Below are positions 12,401 through 23,130 of a DNA stretch of 64,000 bases, one piece after another. The stretch is from Xylocopa sonorina (taxonomy: Eukaryota; Arthropoda; Insecta; Hymenoptera; Apidae), in contig NC_135200.1 in assembly GCF_050948175.1 (NCBI RefSeq), positions 10,345,001 to 10,409,000 on the forward strand. Direction: 5' to 3'. Numbering within the stretch: position 1 is the first letter of the stretch; each line of letters opens with the position of its first letter. Both the position numbers and the translations under genes were made by a program. The notes under the pieces are model-generated. The model searched no databases, had not been told where the DNA came from, and saw only the letters and a list, made by a program, of their open reading frames with translations.

Positions 12401-13795
12401 GCGAAGGGAACCGGTATTCCGAGAAGGTCTGCCACGATCGCGCGAACTCGATGGTACGTTGGTGGACGACGCTCGATCGCAGCCGTGCAAGAAGTCCCGA
12501 GCGACCACCGCTCCTCTTTCGTCGACATCCCGGATCACGTCCGACCGGATTTCTGAAGGATTGCCACGGCAACGTCGAAGGCTCGGCCTCATCCGCGCGC
12601 GTCTGTCCGCCGATTCGATCGTTCCTATCGCCTGCAGACCTTATCGCGCCCCGTACGCGACGTATCGTTCGTCTCACGGCTACGTGGAAGGGTTGCACTC
12701 GCTGGCTCGTCCCATCGCGATAGGTAACCTTAGAACGCTAATGCCCGAGAAATTTGCGACGATACGCCCACGAGACAACGCGTATCTCTCGGACGGGCGT
12801 TCGTTCGATATCGTTTCGGAGCCCGCCAGGCGTTCTCTCGAATTAATGCATGTACAAGCGTGTACGTGGAAATTATAAGCGTTGACGCACATGGTTTTTA
12901 GATTCTCTTTCTCGCGTGTCTAGTTCGAGCGATTAATTTTATTTATCTGCGGAATATTTTGTTTTATACTTTTGCATACATTTTCATCTACACTTGGAGA
13001 ATAAGCCTTCTCTAAACTGGAAAAAATGATTTGTTCAAACAATGTATAATGGTTCGTAGTTAGGACAGTTAAAAATTGATAAAACATTAACGCTATTTCG
13101 AATATTTATTCCAGCAACATGGAATGTCGGCAATTCTCTGGGGAACAGTTATAAAATTGATAAATGAGTAAATTGATACAGAACTGATCGAACGTAGAAA
13201 AAAAATGTACCGTACATTTCTCGTAGCAGATTCCCTGTTTAATTATTGACTCGATGGAGACCAATATATAGAACGCTTTATCAAGCGAAAAGGGGTGAAA
13301 AGCGTGGGCATAAAGATAACATCTACGCGCAGAAAAAAAAAACTGCAAAATCCATCCGAGCACAGCGAGCATCGCTCTTCGAAGGGGTTAAGAGAGAACG
13401 TTTCACCTCCTCCTGTCCAATTTCCATAAATTCAAGATTCCCAACAAGTGTCTCGCAATCTCTGCGGACGGGCAGGAAAAAACCGACACGGTCGAATCTC
13501 GAATCGATTCGCGACTCCTCGCTGGCGACTGCCCGCGTTCCGCGTCCTCGCATACGAAGCCAAGGATCGTCGACAATTTACCTCTCTCGTTTGCCGATGC
13601 TGCGAATAATAACAGTAATGCTGGTCACGGTGCGCGCAGCGTCGCGAGTCTGCAATCAAACTAACCGCCGTCCCTTTCTTCTCTCTTTTTCATTTCCAAC
13701 GGAAACAACGACGGGCACTCTGCAAGGGTGGACGAGCTGGATTGTTTCCCCGCGGTGTCCGCGGTCTCTGTCAACCCGTAATCAGGCCAACCAGT
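9422..13795. other. Non-coding stretch, probable intron
   Basis: No recognised gene. A T/C-rich tract lies at about 9968-10015. A strong plus-strand acceptor (run of nine T then CTCCATCAG) ends at 10745, but it is followed only by a seven-codon frame and no clear donor. Open frames on both strands at 9.7-10.1, 10.5-10.95 and 12.2-12.9 kb mirror one another and are Arg/Ser-rich, so I treat them as chance. Confidence 0.5.
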
Positions 13796-13824
13796 GTCTC
13801 TCTCTCTCTCTCTCCCTCTCTCTC
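13796..13824. repeat. (TC)n microsatellite
   Basis: A TC run with one CCC interruption. An apparent plus-strand frame across this region owes its Ser-Leu repeat tail to this microsatellite. Confidence 0.95.
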
Positions 13825-15784
13825 ATCGGGAAATGAAATTACCCGAAATTACGGCGCACCAACGTACGTAGAGCGTAATCGCGAGACGCATCCTCCGGCG
13901 TGGCTTTGCTAGCTGGCCCAAAGGCGAGGTAACGACGTTAAAACAGGACCAGGGCGTGTGGCGGAAGATTTCGTACAAAGAGTCGCGGTGTCTATGCAAA
14001 TCGAGGAACGTGGCGTCGTCGTCGACGTCGTCTGGCCGGCATCGACGCACCCCCTCGTCGCTGGATCTCGGTCAGAGAGGCTGGCGAACGACTCGCGAAT
14101 GGGTTACGCGTCCTGACGCATTCAGACACCGAGGAACCGTCCTTCGTACGCGTTTTATCGCTCGACCATCTTTGACGCTCGCTCGCGGTACGTGTTTATG
14201 CAAATCGTAGCTCGTATTTCACGCGACGATGGCGTCTAGCGCGCAAACGGTAATCAAAGTAACCCGCGCCACGAGCCTGAAGGGGAGCCGCTAAGTCGAC
14301 TGGGGGATAGACGAAATCCTGGAACGCTCTTAGATCCAGTTCGTTTCGCGTCCGTTTCAGCTGCGAGGGGCGCGGATGGGTTTCACCCCCGTTGGCTCCA
14401 GTTCGGTTAGGGTGTCGCGCTTCGACCCTGGAAAATAGTCTCGCGGAAGAATCCGGTAAACGTAAATTCATCTTTCGCGTTGGAAACTTCGTTTGGCGGT
14501 ATAGAAGCGGGTGGAGAGCTGGCTTAAGCGGCGCGGAGCAGTCGCTCTGGCGAGAAACGCCTCTCGCGTTTGCCCCCTTGTTCCTGGGCGGCGCGTCGAG
14601 GGTGCAGCCGTCGCGGCGGATGCTTTTTGCGCGCGAAGCCGCTCCTCGACTCGGGGATTGTCGCGGGCTTAGCGTTTTCCTTTATTATTCTTTGAGAGGA
14701 TCCGCCAGCGTTTCCGTGACGAGGATTTTCCGGCAGAGGGGCTCGATGAGATTTGAATCCGCGAGATTAGAAGGCTCGCTTTCGGCGGGTTAATCGTTCG
14801 AGGGTCGCGGGAAATAAAATGGCGAGGAGGAGGATCCTTTCGAGCGATTAGATCGCTGCTCTGACTAACGAGGCTGTCTGACGGCAATTAGCTGCCCATT
14901 TAGCTCGGTTCGTTCCTTGGAATCGCGGCCACTCGTTCCCCATTTAGCCTACATGTTTTAGTCGAACAATTAAAACTCTAGTCGTATGAATTTCAACGAG
15001 CTACTCGCGCTACTCGCAGTTCGTTGCTGCTCTTGTCGTTAATATCACATTTTCATCAAATAATGGCTGCGTTGCGTTGCGGTGTCTACGAGCACTTGGT
15101 ACGCGCGCAATTAGCTGCTCTGTCAGGGATTATAACCGCATTTGTGTACGATAATAATATCATTCGAACACGTACCGCGTTGTAATTAAGTAACTGTGCG
15201 TAGTTTCGTTCTATAGCGGGCGAATACTTTCCATGCAATATGTATTCCTATTTGGAGAAACTTTGCCTGTTCAGATTCATGACATGCCTCGAACTTTTCA
15301 GCACCAGCGTACGTAACACTGTCCCCGTAAGCGCGAAGACGTCTAATTATTTAAAGCATTTGAATATTTCCATCGTACAATCGGTATACCATCGGAATAC
15401 ATTAAAAATCGTTAATAAACCCTAGCCAGAAACGAGCATTTCCATACACCGTACAACAGAAATTAATTAAAAATGCATATACGAGCATACATCTCTTCAG
15501 AGGCGCGCAATTCGTTTACACAATATCCACGTAAAGCTTCGCCAGCCCATCCAACTATAAAACGCGATAAATCCATTATACCTACACGCGCAACGTCCGA
15601 ATGCAACGTTTAAAACGTCTCGTATAAATGGGAATGAAAAATCCTTAAAAATACACGGCCGTATAAAACTCGAAGCTTCTGTTTTCGCGGGAGGGGGCTC
15701 GTCGTACGGATATTAAAATTCTCGATCGTAAAAGAACGAACTCGGGTGGAGGCGAGAGAGTCAGAGGCGACGGGAACGTGACCG
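13825..15784. other. Non-coding stretch
   Basis: No recognised gene. A plausible plus-strand acceptor (CGTCCGTTTCAG) ends at 14360 and a weaker donor (ATCCG|GTAAAC) lies near 14455, outlining a 95-nt exon-like block without a recognisable product. From about 15430 to 15620 the plus strand is A+C-rich and AT-rich. Confidence 0.5.
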
Positions 15785-16249
15785 ATGACACGGGCACGGT
15801 TTCGTCTCGACGCGGTGCAAAAGCACAAGTGGTATCGATTAGACGACCGCGTGGCCAATAGGCGCGACACGACGATGCGACGGCTGTGCAAGCTGTTGCA
15901 TCCTGGCTGTCTCTCGCGGCCCTGCACTCGCGGGACCGTGAAAAGTGCAGCGAGCGACGCGGAGTCAACGACAGCGAACCCCCTCCCCGCGGGTAATCGA
16001 TTCATAATTTACGCCTGGCCACCGTGTATCGGCGCCCGGATAAAATTAGCGGTTTTCCGGCTGGTCGACCCGAGCGGTGCAATCAGAGCCCAGCCTGTTA
16101 TTCCTCGACTCGAACGATCGAGCTCGCCTGCAGAAAATCGTCCGGCGTTTAATTCGCGACGATCCCTTCTGCCAATTACGGACAATGTTACTGGTTCGAA
16201 CGAGTTTCTGTTTAACGCACCGAGTGGGACGAGAGCGGGCCGATCGTAA
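15785..16249 (+). CDS. Unrecognised 154-codon open frame ending at a donor-like site
   Basis: The frame starts with ATG (MTRARFRLDAVQKHK) and runs to a TAA that is itself part of a good donor motif, GATC|GTAAGT at 16247. If spliced there, the frame would continue into another exon. The N-terminal third is basic with mixed composition, and the middle contains one hydrophobic patch (residues about 73-92). I recognise no domain. Against coding, the opposite strand is also open over much of the same region (16.0-16.27 kb) and codon use looks driven by local CpG content. No strong acceptor precedes the ATG. I list it because of the ATG, the length and the GTAAGT donor together. Confidence 0.15.
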   Translation: MTRARFRLDAVQKHKWYRLDDRVANRRDTTMRRLCKLLHPGCLSRPCTRGTVKSAASDAESTTANPLPAGNRFIIYAWPPCIGARIKLAVFRLVDPSGAIRAQPVIPRLERSSSPAENRPAFNSRRSLLPITDNVTGSNEFLFNAPSGTRAGRS

Positions 16250-16822
16250 GTTCGAGGGCGTCTCATTTTTCAAGGAGCAACCGTTATTGGGCTAATGGGA
16301 AGGAATTTCAGCGGGGTAATCGCGAGCGATCGCGAGTTGACTGCGATGTGGTTAGTTGCGTGCGATGCGACGGGTTTGTCGTGAGAATTTTTTGAAAATT
16401 ATTTTATTAAGAATCGTAGAATTTTGGTAGCTGCGTGGGAACCAGCGATTCGTTGAGAGTTAATCAATGATTCATCAGAATCGAGACATTTTTAGATATC
16501 GAATGGAATTATTAAGAGGCTCTTTCATAGTCGTATCAAAAATCGTCGTTGAAAAAGCGATACGCGATATCTAATGTACTGTCAGCGTGTATTTCTGCTC
16601 GATCGTCGGTGCACAAATACAGCGGAGATGCAGTCGTGCTCCGTGGTGGTGGGTATCGATCAGAAATTTTACAAAGCGCGCGCGCGTGGCAGAATCGATA
16701 GCTGATAGTATTCGTGGCCCTGATCCGTTTGATTGTCGACTGTTCGCGCCTCGCTGCCTCGGCACTTTGCAACTACGCCCTTACCAGCTAGCACTCGTTA
16801 CTATTTTTTGCTTTCCTTTCAG

Positions 16823-16966
16823 TTGCTGGAAATAGCGTACACTCGCAGCACCGCGGTGCACGTTTATGCGAGGACGCGAAGACGAGGCGGTTGGGACGCG
16901 ATCGAAAACGCTCGCTCCGGGAAACGAAGCGCCGATCGAGCGGCCATTCTATCCGCTATTCGTTAA
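16823..16966 (+). other. Candidate exon after a very strong acceptor
   Basis: The acceptor TTTTTTGCTTTCCTTTCAG ends at 16822 and is among the strongest in the window, with a GTTAC branch-like motif upstream. Two frames stay open after it, one to a TAA at about 16966 (start LLEIAYTRS). Neither product is recognised. No strong donor follows, so it could only be a terminal exon, and no polyadenylation signal was seen nearby. It may be a decoy site inside an intron. Confidence 0.15.
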
Positions 16967-17248
16967 AATAATGAAAATCCCCGAGAAACCGCCTCGCTCC
17001 CTGGAAATTACGCGTTGGAAAAGGGAAATTGTATCGATGATTAATCGCTTTCCCTTTATGGAAACTCGCCTTTGGTACGCGAGAGCCTTTCGCTCCGACT
17101 TGGTGCTTCATTAAAACTATAGCCTTCCAGACTATGGATTCATTTTGTCTGTTAAATTCAATCATCGCTTGTAAAATATATCACGATCAGGATTATAATT
17201 AGCGACATCGTTCGTGAATCTAGTTACCGATTTTTCTTTCATTCAGAA

Positions 17249-17550
17249 ATGAACTTCGACTCGTTCTTTTTCTCGTCAACGCCACCCTTTCTCTTCCATC
17301 AGTTTCTTAAGAAGCAAATTCGTAGAACGGGAATAACAAGGAGCAAGAATTCAGACTCGTTGAATTTAATTATCTCCCGTAAAAATACATCGCGTCTCAG
17401 CTTGCAATTATTACATTTACCAGTTCCACTTCCGTTCAGAAACGAAGAAATCCTTCTACTCCTTCCTTATCGATAACGCTACTCTTCTGCTCGCGTCGTT
17501 TCCTCGAAGAGCAGGTTCGTAAAACGAGAACACCGCGAAACAGGAATCAG
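17249..17550. repeat. Diverged local duplication, two copies about 205 bp apart
   Basis: A block near 17303-17352 (TTTCTTAAGAAGCAAATTCG, continuing with GTAGAACGG to AATTCAG) is echoed near 17500-17550 (TTTCCTCGAAGAGCAGGTTC, continuing with AAAACGAGAA to GAATCAG). By eye they agree at roughly 70% of positions with small indels. A short plus-strand frame beginning MNFDSFFFSS follows an acceptor-like TTTCTTTCATTCAG near 17246 and covers the first copy, but it is not recognised as a protein. Confidence 0.45.
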
Positions 17551-17558
17551 AAACAAGG

Positions 17559-17572
17559 CTCTCTCTCTCTCT
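17559..17572. repeat. Short (CT)n run
   Basis: A CT dinucleotide run of about seven units, directly following the second copy of the local duplication. Confidence 0.85.
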
Positions 17573-18724
17573 TCCTCGCGAACTCTCACGCGGCGAACGC
17601 GTGCACCGACGCGGACCATGGCGGATGGATGACGGCGTGGCGTTTCGAAACTCCTTGGAACTAGTCCGGCGGCGGAAGTGGCAGTCTCTGGTGATCGGTA
17701 GCCGCGGTGACACTTGACTTTGCCCGGCAACTTCGCGCAGCATTAACGATCGCGTTTACACGGTCGCTCTCGTCGAACGAGGGGGGTTTCGCCTCCGCGT
17801 CTCGCCACCGTGTTTCGTCGCGATCGACGTTTACTCGATTCCCCACCTCCCGCTCGCTTCTTCGTCCCGTTTATTAAGTTTAATTGCCCGCGAGCAACGA
17901 CACCGCAATGGCCGCTGCGCTTCACTCGCGGTGGAACGTGTGTACACGCGCCTGATTGAACGGCTCGATAATGCCTTGTACGACGCGGGAAGTTGCGGAC
18001 GCGGTTTTTGAACCGAAGATTTATAGCCACTCCTGCCACGAAAGGCTGAATTATTGATGAGTTGCTTGCGCCGTCGTTGCGAGGGATAATAGTTTGTCGA
18101 GGAGGCGAGAGGGGAATAATTTTCCAATTTAGGAATTATAGCGCCCGATATTGGTAACCGGACTCGTTCTAACCGAGTATTTATCAGAAATTTCAAGGGG
18201 GACGCTGCTGTAAATGGCCACGGCGAACGGGATTCGAGAATACCGCGATCCTTGTACAAGTTTACTTAATCGATAACTTTGCACGTGCAGTTAATCATCG
18301 CGGTGCTCACTTTGTACCTGAAGGGTTGAATTCGAGCGGGTTAGTCCTTATCCAATAACTAATAGCTACGATCATCTTGGTTCTATTACCGCGACGAAAC
18401 GAGCCTGGGTCTATCTTACCGGTAGGTTGCTACTTTACGAGCAATTAATTTACATCGGAATTCTCTGTTTCTGCCAAAGAAATCGTTTAGAACACGCCAC
18501 TTCAATTCTCTAACGAGACAGACGTAATTGCTTAATCGTTATTTAATTCGAATGTTATTTTTCTTACGACGGTTCTCACTGATTCTGAGATATTTTCTTC
18601 ATTTACACACCGTCGAAGTTCATTATCTCTGATCAGAACGATCTTGTCGATATCAGGAAGAAGTGTGTTTCAGTAATCAGAAGAACGCGGAAAGGCAATG
18701 ATTAAAGATATATATCTGCCTCCT
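17573..18724. other. Non-coding stretch
   Basis: No recognised gene. Minus-strand frames at 17.5-18.26 kb are short and Arg/Ser-rich. From 18.3 to 18.7 kb the sequence becomes AT-richer with nothing recognisable. Confidence 0.5.
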
Positions 18725-18928
18725 CTAAAATTGCCCATTTCCCGCGGTAGATGGGAAAATATTTGCGCGAGCGAAAGGGTCCAAACATATCTCGCATTCC
18801 CGTTCCGGCACAATTTCGACCCATAAATAAATCGCAAGAAAGAAACCCAAACAGGCCAATATCCACGTTATGAACCAGAAATTAATCACGTCTTCCTCCG
18901 TTCGTATCCGCCTCTCCCCGTTCTCCAT
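18725..18928 (-). CDS. Candidate small single-pass membrane protein frame (67 codons)
   Basis: The minus-strand frame begins with ATG (MENGERRIRTEEDV), a charged N-terminus of about 14 residues. A hydrophobic, aromatic-rich stretch of about 26 residues follows (from INFWFITW to LWVEIV, roughly residues 15-41), suitable for one membrane-spanning helix. The C-terminal tail contains a Cys-x2-Cys pair (CEICLDPF, about residues 47-54) that resembles the first two ligands of a RING finger, but no further Cys/His ligands follow, so a RING domain is not supported. The frame ends in a TAG. The start context is weak (C at -3, G at +4). No homologue is recognised. The amphipathic, non-repetitive composition is unusual for random frames in this window. 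It could be a real small ORF, a fragment of an exon, or chance. Confidence 0.22.
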   Translation of the reverse strand: MENGERRIRTEEDVINFWFITWILACLGFFLAIYLWVEIVPERECEICLDPFARANIFPSTAGNGQF

Positions 18929-18984
18929 CGGGGATGGAGAAAGCCGGAGGGTGGGTTTTTTCTTCCCCGTTTTTCCCTTTCCTT

Positions 18985-19018
18985 CTTCTATTTTTTTTTC
19001 TTTTCTTTTTTTTTCCCT
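18985..19018. repeat. T-rich homopolymer tract
   Basis: A run of T interrupted by single Cs. It lies just upstream of the small minus-strand frame at 18725-18928, where it reads as an A-rich leader. Confidence 0.85.
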
Positions 19019-19957
19019 TTCGTTGCCGCCACGCCGCGAACGCGTTCATTTCGCGGTAGGAAAGAGACGAGAATTTCGTGGCGCACGTGAAAAGGCTAAT
19101 ATCGGTCGGATTTCGATTCGAGCGGCGCTCTCTCCTATAAAACCTATATACTTGGTTCGACGAGCGTCGTGCATCAACACGTGGGTGCTTATCGGCATCC
19201 AGCTGGCCTGGTATCGGCCCAGTCTTCGAATACCGAAATGAAGTCGCACCCTCGTACCACTGGCCAAGTGTAATTCTCGTTATTGCCGGATCCCAACGGA
19301 GTTCCTGAGGCTTTTCCGGGCGACGACGCCAGCAACTTCCTGTCGATACTCGTCGTTAAGCACGTCCGCGCGTTTTCGCGGTTCCTTGTTACTTTGGACC
19401 ACGAGGAAATTTTGCTGCGTTATGAGACACCTTCAGCTGCTGTTTGGTGGTTGTAGGACGTACTGTGATTATTCTAATCCTGCTGTTTGTGATGTTTTGA
19501 GATGCAAATGTATCTTGAAGATTGTGTAAGACAGATACATAGTAGCTTCGAGCGTTTGAGTGCCTTCTACGAATATTCTTATCTAATTGCTTCGCATGTT
19601 AGATGAAGCAGATACTTTATTTTAGTTGGAACAGTTATTTACAACTCTAGTTCTCTCGTGGTGGTAGAAATTTGCTTCAGAAACTAAGTGTATCGGACAT
19701 TTACAGGGGGCATTATTCAGCGTCAATGGAGGCCAACATTATCCACTTGGAGTTCCATTCAATGAGACCTTATTCCATCGAACATTGCCTCGCTTCCCGC
19801 TAGTAGAAGTTCGATCGAATCGCTAACGGTAAACTCGCAACGCAGTGTTAACTGAGAGAAAGTTTCGCGCGTTAACGAAAGTTCAGATGTTAGAGTTGAA
19901 GAGGTTCTTCTTTCCTGTCCTAACAATTAATGTTCTCCGCTGCGTTCTCATACGTAC
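19019..19957. other. Non-coding stretch
   Basis: Nothing recognised. AT-rich from about 19440 to 19900, with no exon-like pairing of splice sites found. Confidence 0.5.
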
Positions 19958-20320
19958 CTTCGAGAAAGGAATCTCTTTCAAGCGTCCGTTCAGAAAACTC
20001 CACTCTGAACGTCCGCGTGTTTTCATACGCGTCGACGGGAAACCGATCGTCCCGATACAGGGACAACAGCGATCGAAGATCGAAAAAGCGCAGCAGTGAA
20101 AACAAAGAGCTGAACGCGGTGCATATCCGTGCTATTTCCAGCGGCAGACGGTTCGAGGAGGAATGTGGAACAAAGCGGCAAAATGAATCATCCAGCGGTG
20201 GAAGACTGATAAAGCAGTCGAAAGAGAGGGCCTCGGGAAAGATTGGCGATATATTATCGCGCGTTTCACGGCGCCTTCCGCGCGTACACCTGTCGATTTT
20301 GCCCGCCGCGCTCGGGGCTG
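19958..20320 (-). other. Long open frame ending at an AAG|GTACGT donor
   Basis: On the minus strand a frame without an ATG stays open from about 20.3 kb down to 19958, where a strong donor (CTCGAAG|GTACGT) ends it. This would suit an internal or first coding exon. The part just before the donor reads VEFSERTLERDSFLE. No acceptor with a pyrimidine tract was found at the upstream end, and a second long frame is open on the plus strand over the same bases (about 150 codons, 19930-20385). That weakens the case. No domain is recognised. Confidence 0.15.
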
Positions 20321-20385
20321 GGGTTAACCGGACGGAAAATCCACAGACGAGGAGGACTTTTCACGGAGCGGAGCGCAAAGACTGA

Positions 20386-22626
20386 CAGAAACACGATGGT
20401 CAGGAGATAATTCCATGGATTCTCGTTGGCTGCTCCAATTTTACATGGTGTCAAGGTTGCGCGGCGGGCTCCTCTTCGTCGGAAGAAGCGCAGAGGACTC
20501 GCCGTGCTCCAGTTGCATTCACTCGAAAATCGATACGCGGCCGTTTCGGATGCTGCGTCCTAAAAAGCTCCACGAAATTCTGCTTCTACGTTTCGATGAT
20601 TCACTTCTAGTCGGTGGTATGCGTTATTTTACATCGCGGTCGCTCTGATTTGCATCGTTCGTTTTAAGAGACGAACACTTTGTTTAGGTTATGGTTTAAC
20701 CATTTTAATGACGAGTACGCTTGTATATTAACCATAAATTCCTCGTACCTTTTCGCATTTTCATGTTTCATCTTTTCAGTTTCGTCTTTCTGAAACTTTT
20801 TCTCGCGACTTTCACGTGGACGTCAAAAAATGTGACGCAGAGGAACCTTGGTGTGTTCCCGTCGCGCTACCTCTCTATCGATTACCGCCGCTATTCGCTC
20901 GTGCGCCCAGCAATAACTTAATTTGCGGTTCCCGAGAGTGCATCGTGCCACTTGACGCGAACACGACCCTTCGCTCTTGATGCACTTCCTTCGACGCCGC
21001 AGCGTGCGCGGGTGCGACGTCGTCGGTCCCTTCGGCGACGTGGTGCCTTAAAAGTGACACACTCTCGGGTCAAAATGGAAATTGCGAGCTACATCGATCC
21101 GTGCATACGTTCGACTAGTTCTTTTCATCGACTACCTTGGGAATTTTTACATCTCTCGACCTTAGTAATTTAAAGAAAAATATGTAGCTACAATTTGCAT
21201 TGCACGAGTAGAAGCTTGCACATTGTTACAAACTTCTATCATCGCTGCTCTATCGCCCATCGAAAACTTTTTATTCGCCCTGAAAGAAACGTTAGGCCAA
21301 CATCATCGTCAGCGTGGCACGACGAAAGAAACGTGATCGATCTAGAGAATAATCGACGCGCACGGTTATGCATCGATCTCGACCAGCAGCGCAGCTCCCG
21401 TCGATCAAACAGTCGGGTTGCGTCTACGATCGGGGAGGGACTCGAGATTACGTTCGCACACGAGCGAGCCCACCAGCGGTCCGACGCGCGGTGGCTCTTA
21501 TCAGCGTCATGCACACACGTGTCTACACGTGCTGGTCGAGTGATAAGCGCGACAAAACGTCACTGTTCGTCCGTGAAGCGTGAGCGAGGGCCCCGTTCGT
21601 CTGATCATCGGGTACACCGAGCACCCACCGCGCCGCGCCTGTTCTTGACGCGTGGGTGCTCGTCCTGGGTGTAACACGGAAGTTCGTGCGACGGAGACCA
21701 GCGTGTCGTTCGATTCGATTTATGGTGAATCATAGGAGAATTCGATAGAAATTATTTTTCGAGTAAGAAAGAAAAGAAAATTGTTGGTTCAGGGAAAGAG
21801 GGATGAGTTAAGGGCCAATTCTGTCCTGTAAGAAACATAAAAAATATTGGCACGTTACTTGTACATCCATGTCTATTCACTGCACGTCGTTTCGTTTAAT
21901 ATTACTTTCGTGTAACTCTACAAAAAAGAACTGGCACCGTGGGACACAGACGTGGAACAAGATCGTAGAATTCCATTGAAAAATGTGGCTGGTTGCCAAT
22001 ATTTTTTGTAGACACGTGTATCGTTTATATAACGACTGTAGAATATACATATGGAAAAAACTCGACGCGAGTGCGAACCAGCTTGTCGCAAAGGAGGCAC
22101 GAGGACACGTCTCGCTCAGGTTTACACGTCTCCATGATTTTTAACATTCGACAGAGCTGCGTTACTTCACGTGTTTATTAGTAATCAACAGGCGACAAAT
22201 ATTAGACCAGTCTACACTGGTCGTAGAAGTATTTAATGAGCCTCGGATACTAACCGAACGAACAGTCTCGCTGTTTCTTAGCATACGTAACGATGAAATT
22301 TGCAAGCAAAGGACCAGTGATCCTCGAAGCGAGCCAGTGAGACGAGTCGCTCGAGTCGACAACACTTAAGCTGTCCCTCTGGCGATAAAGCTATTCGCGG
22401 CCACGATTTTAATGCTTGTAAACGTAGACGCTAGAAACAACGACGAAGTTGAGCAATTTCATTACCATGAATTTCCATTAATTAATAGCCACGAGTGCGA
22501 ATAGCACACATTCAACGCCACCGTTCGACTCGCCACACACATTAGCTATATCGTGCACGCGAAACGCGCACACTTGCCACGGTCAGACACGATACCAATA
22601 GACGCCAAGGAAGATGTCCGTAACAT
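20386..22626. other. Non-coding stretch
   Basis: No recognised gene. A plus-strand acceptor-like site (GTTTCATCTTTTCAG) ends near 20780. Frames at 21.2-21.7 kb are open on both strands and unrecognised. AT-richer sequence with scattered CpG follows to 22.5 kb. Confidence 0.5.
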
Positions 22627-23130
22627 TTGAGAAAAGGTCGGATCGTGGCTGGAATCGGGGCCAGAAAAATACCAGCGCCTCGTCTGAAAGGTCCTCCGAA
22701 CAGACGGTCACCCTGTTTGGTAAAACACTTCTGTCGCGGTTGTTCCGCGCGAACGAACAACTTCTCTCTCGGTTGGCTCAAGATACGAGACGAACATCGA
22801 GTCACTTTCGATACGGATGGTTTGGTTATCGATCGACGGGACCGTTCCCTCGTTTTAACGCTCTCCAGCATCGATCCACGGCCTCCTCGGCTAGACGGGT
22901 ATTCTTCGCGATCGGGTGGGCGCGGAGGGACGCGAGTTATCGGGCCACTAAAACTTTCATTTGCCGATCCGCCAGCGAATTCCGCCGTATCGATGCCGCT
23001 CCACGGCCACACGGTGATCAACGTCCCTCGGAACTTTTTCGTTTCCATTATCGGGGGACTCCTTCGAGATACGCCCTCGTCTTCCGGCGACTTCGATCAA
23101 CGGGGGTGGCGAACGGGTGGACGGCTGTGA
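22627..23130 (+). other. Unrecognised 167-codon open frame, open on both strands
   Basis: The plus-strand frame (start MRKGRIVAGIGARKI) includes a stretch with balanced composition (about residues 55-150, for example GHTVINVPRNFFVSII). It overlaps a second plus-strand frame of 192 codons and a 168-codon minus-strand frame, so the region is open in at least three frames. I recognise no family. Such triple openness is more typical of local TCG-rich sequence than of selection on one frame, so I do not call it a gene. Confidence 0.12.

Noticed and set aside
13246..13836. 196-codon plus-strand frame
   Set aside because: Its tail is the translated TC microsatellite (Ser-Leu repeat), and the rest is Arg/Ser-rich with opposing open frames.
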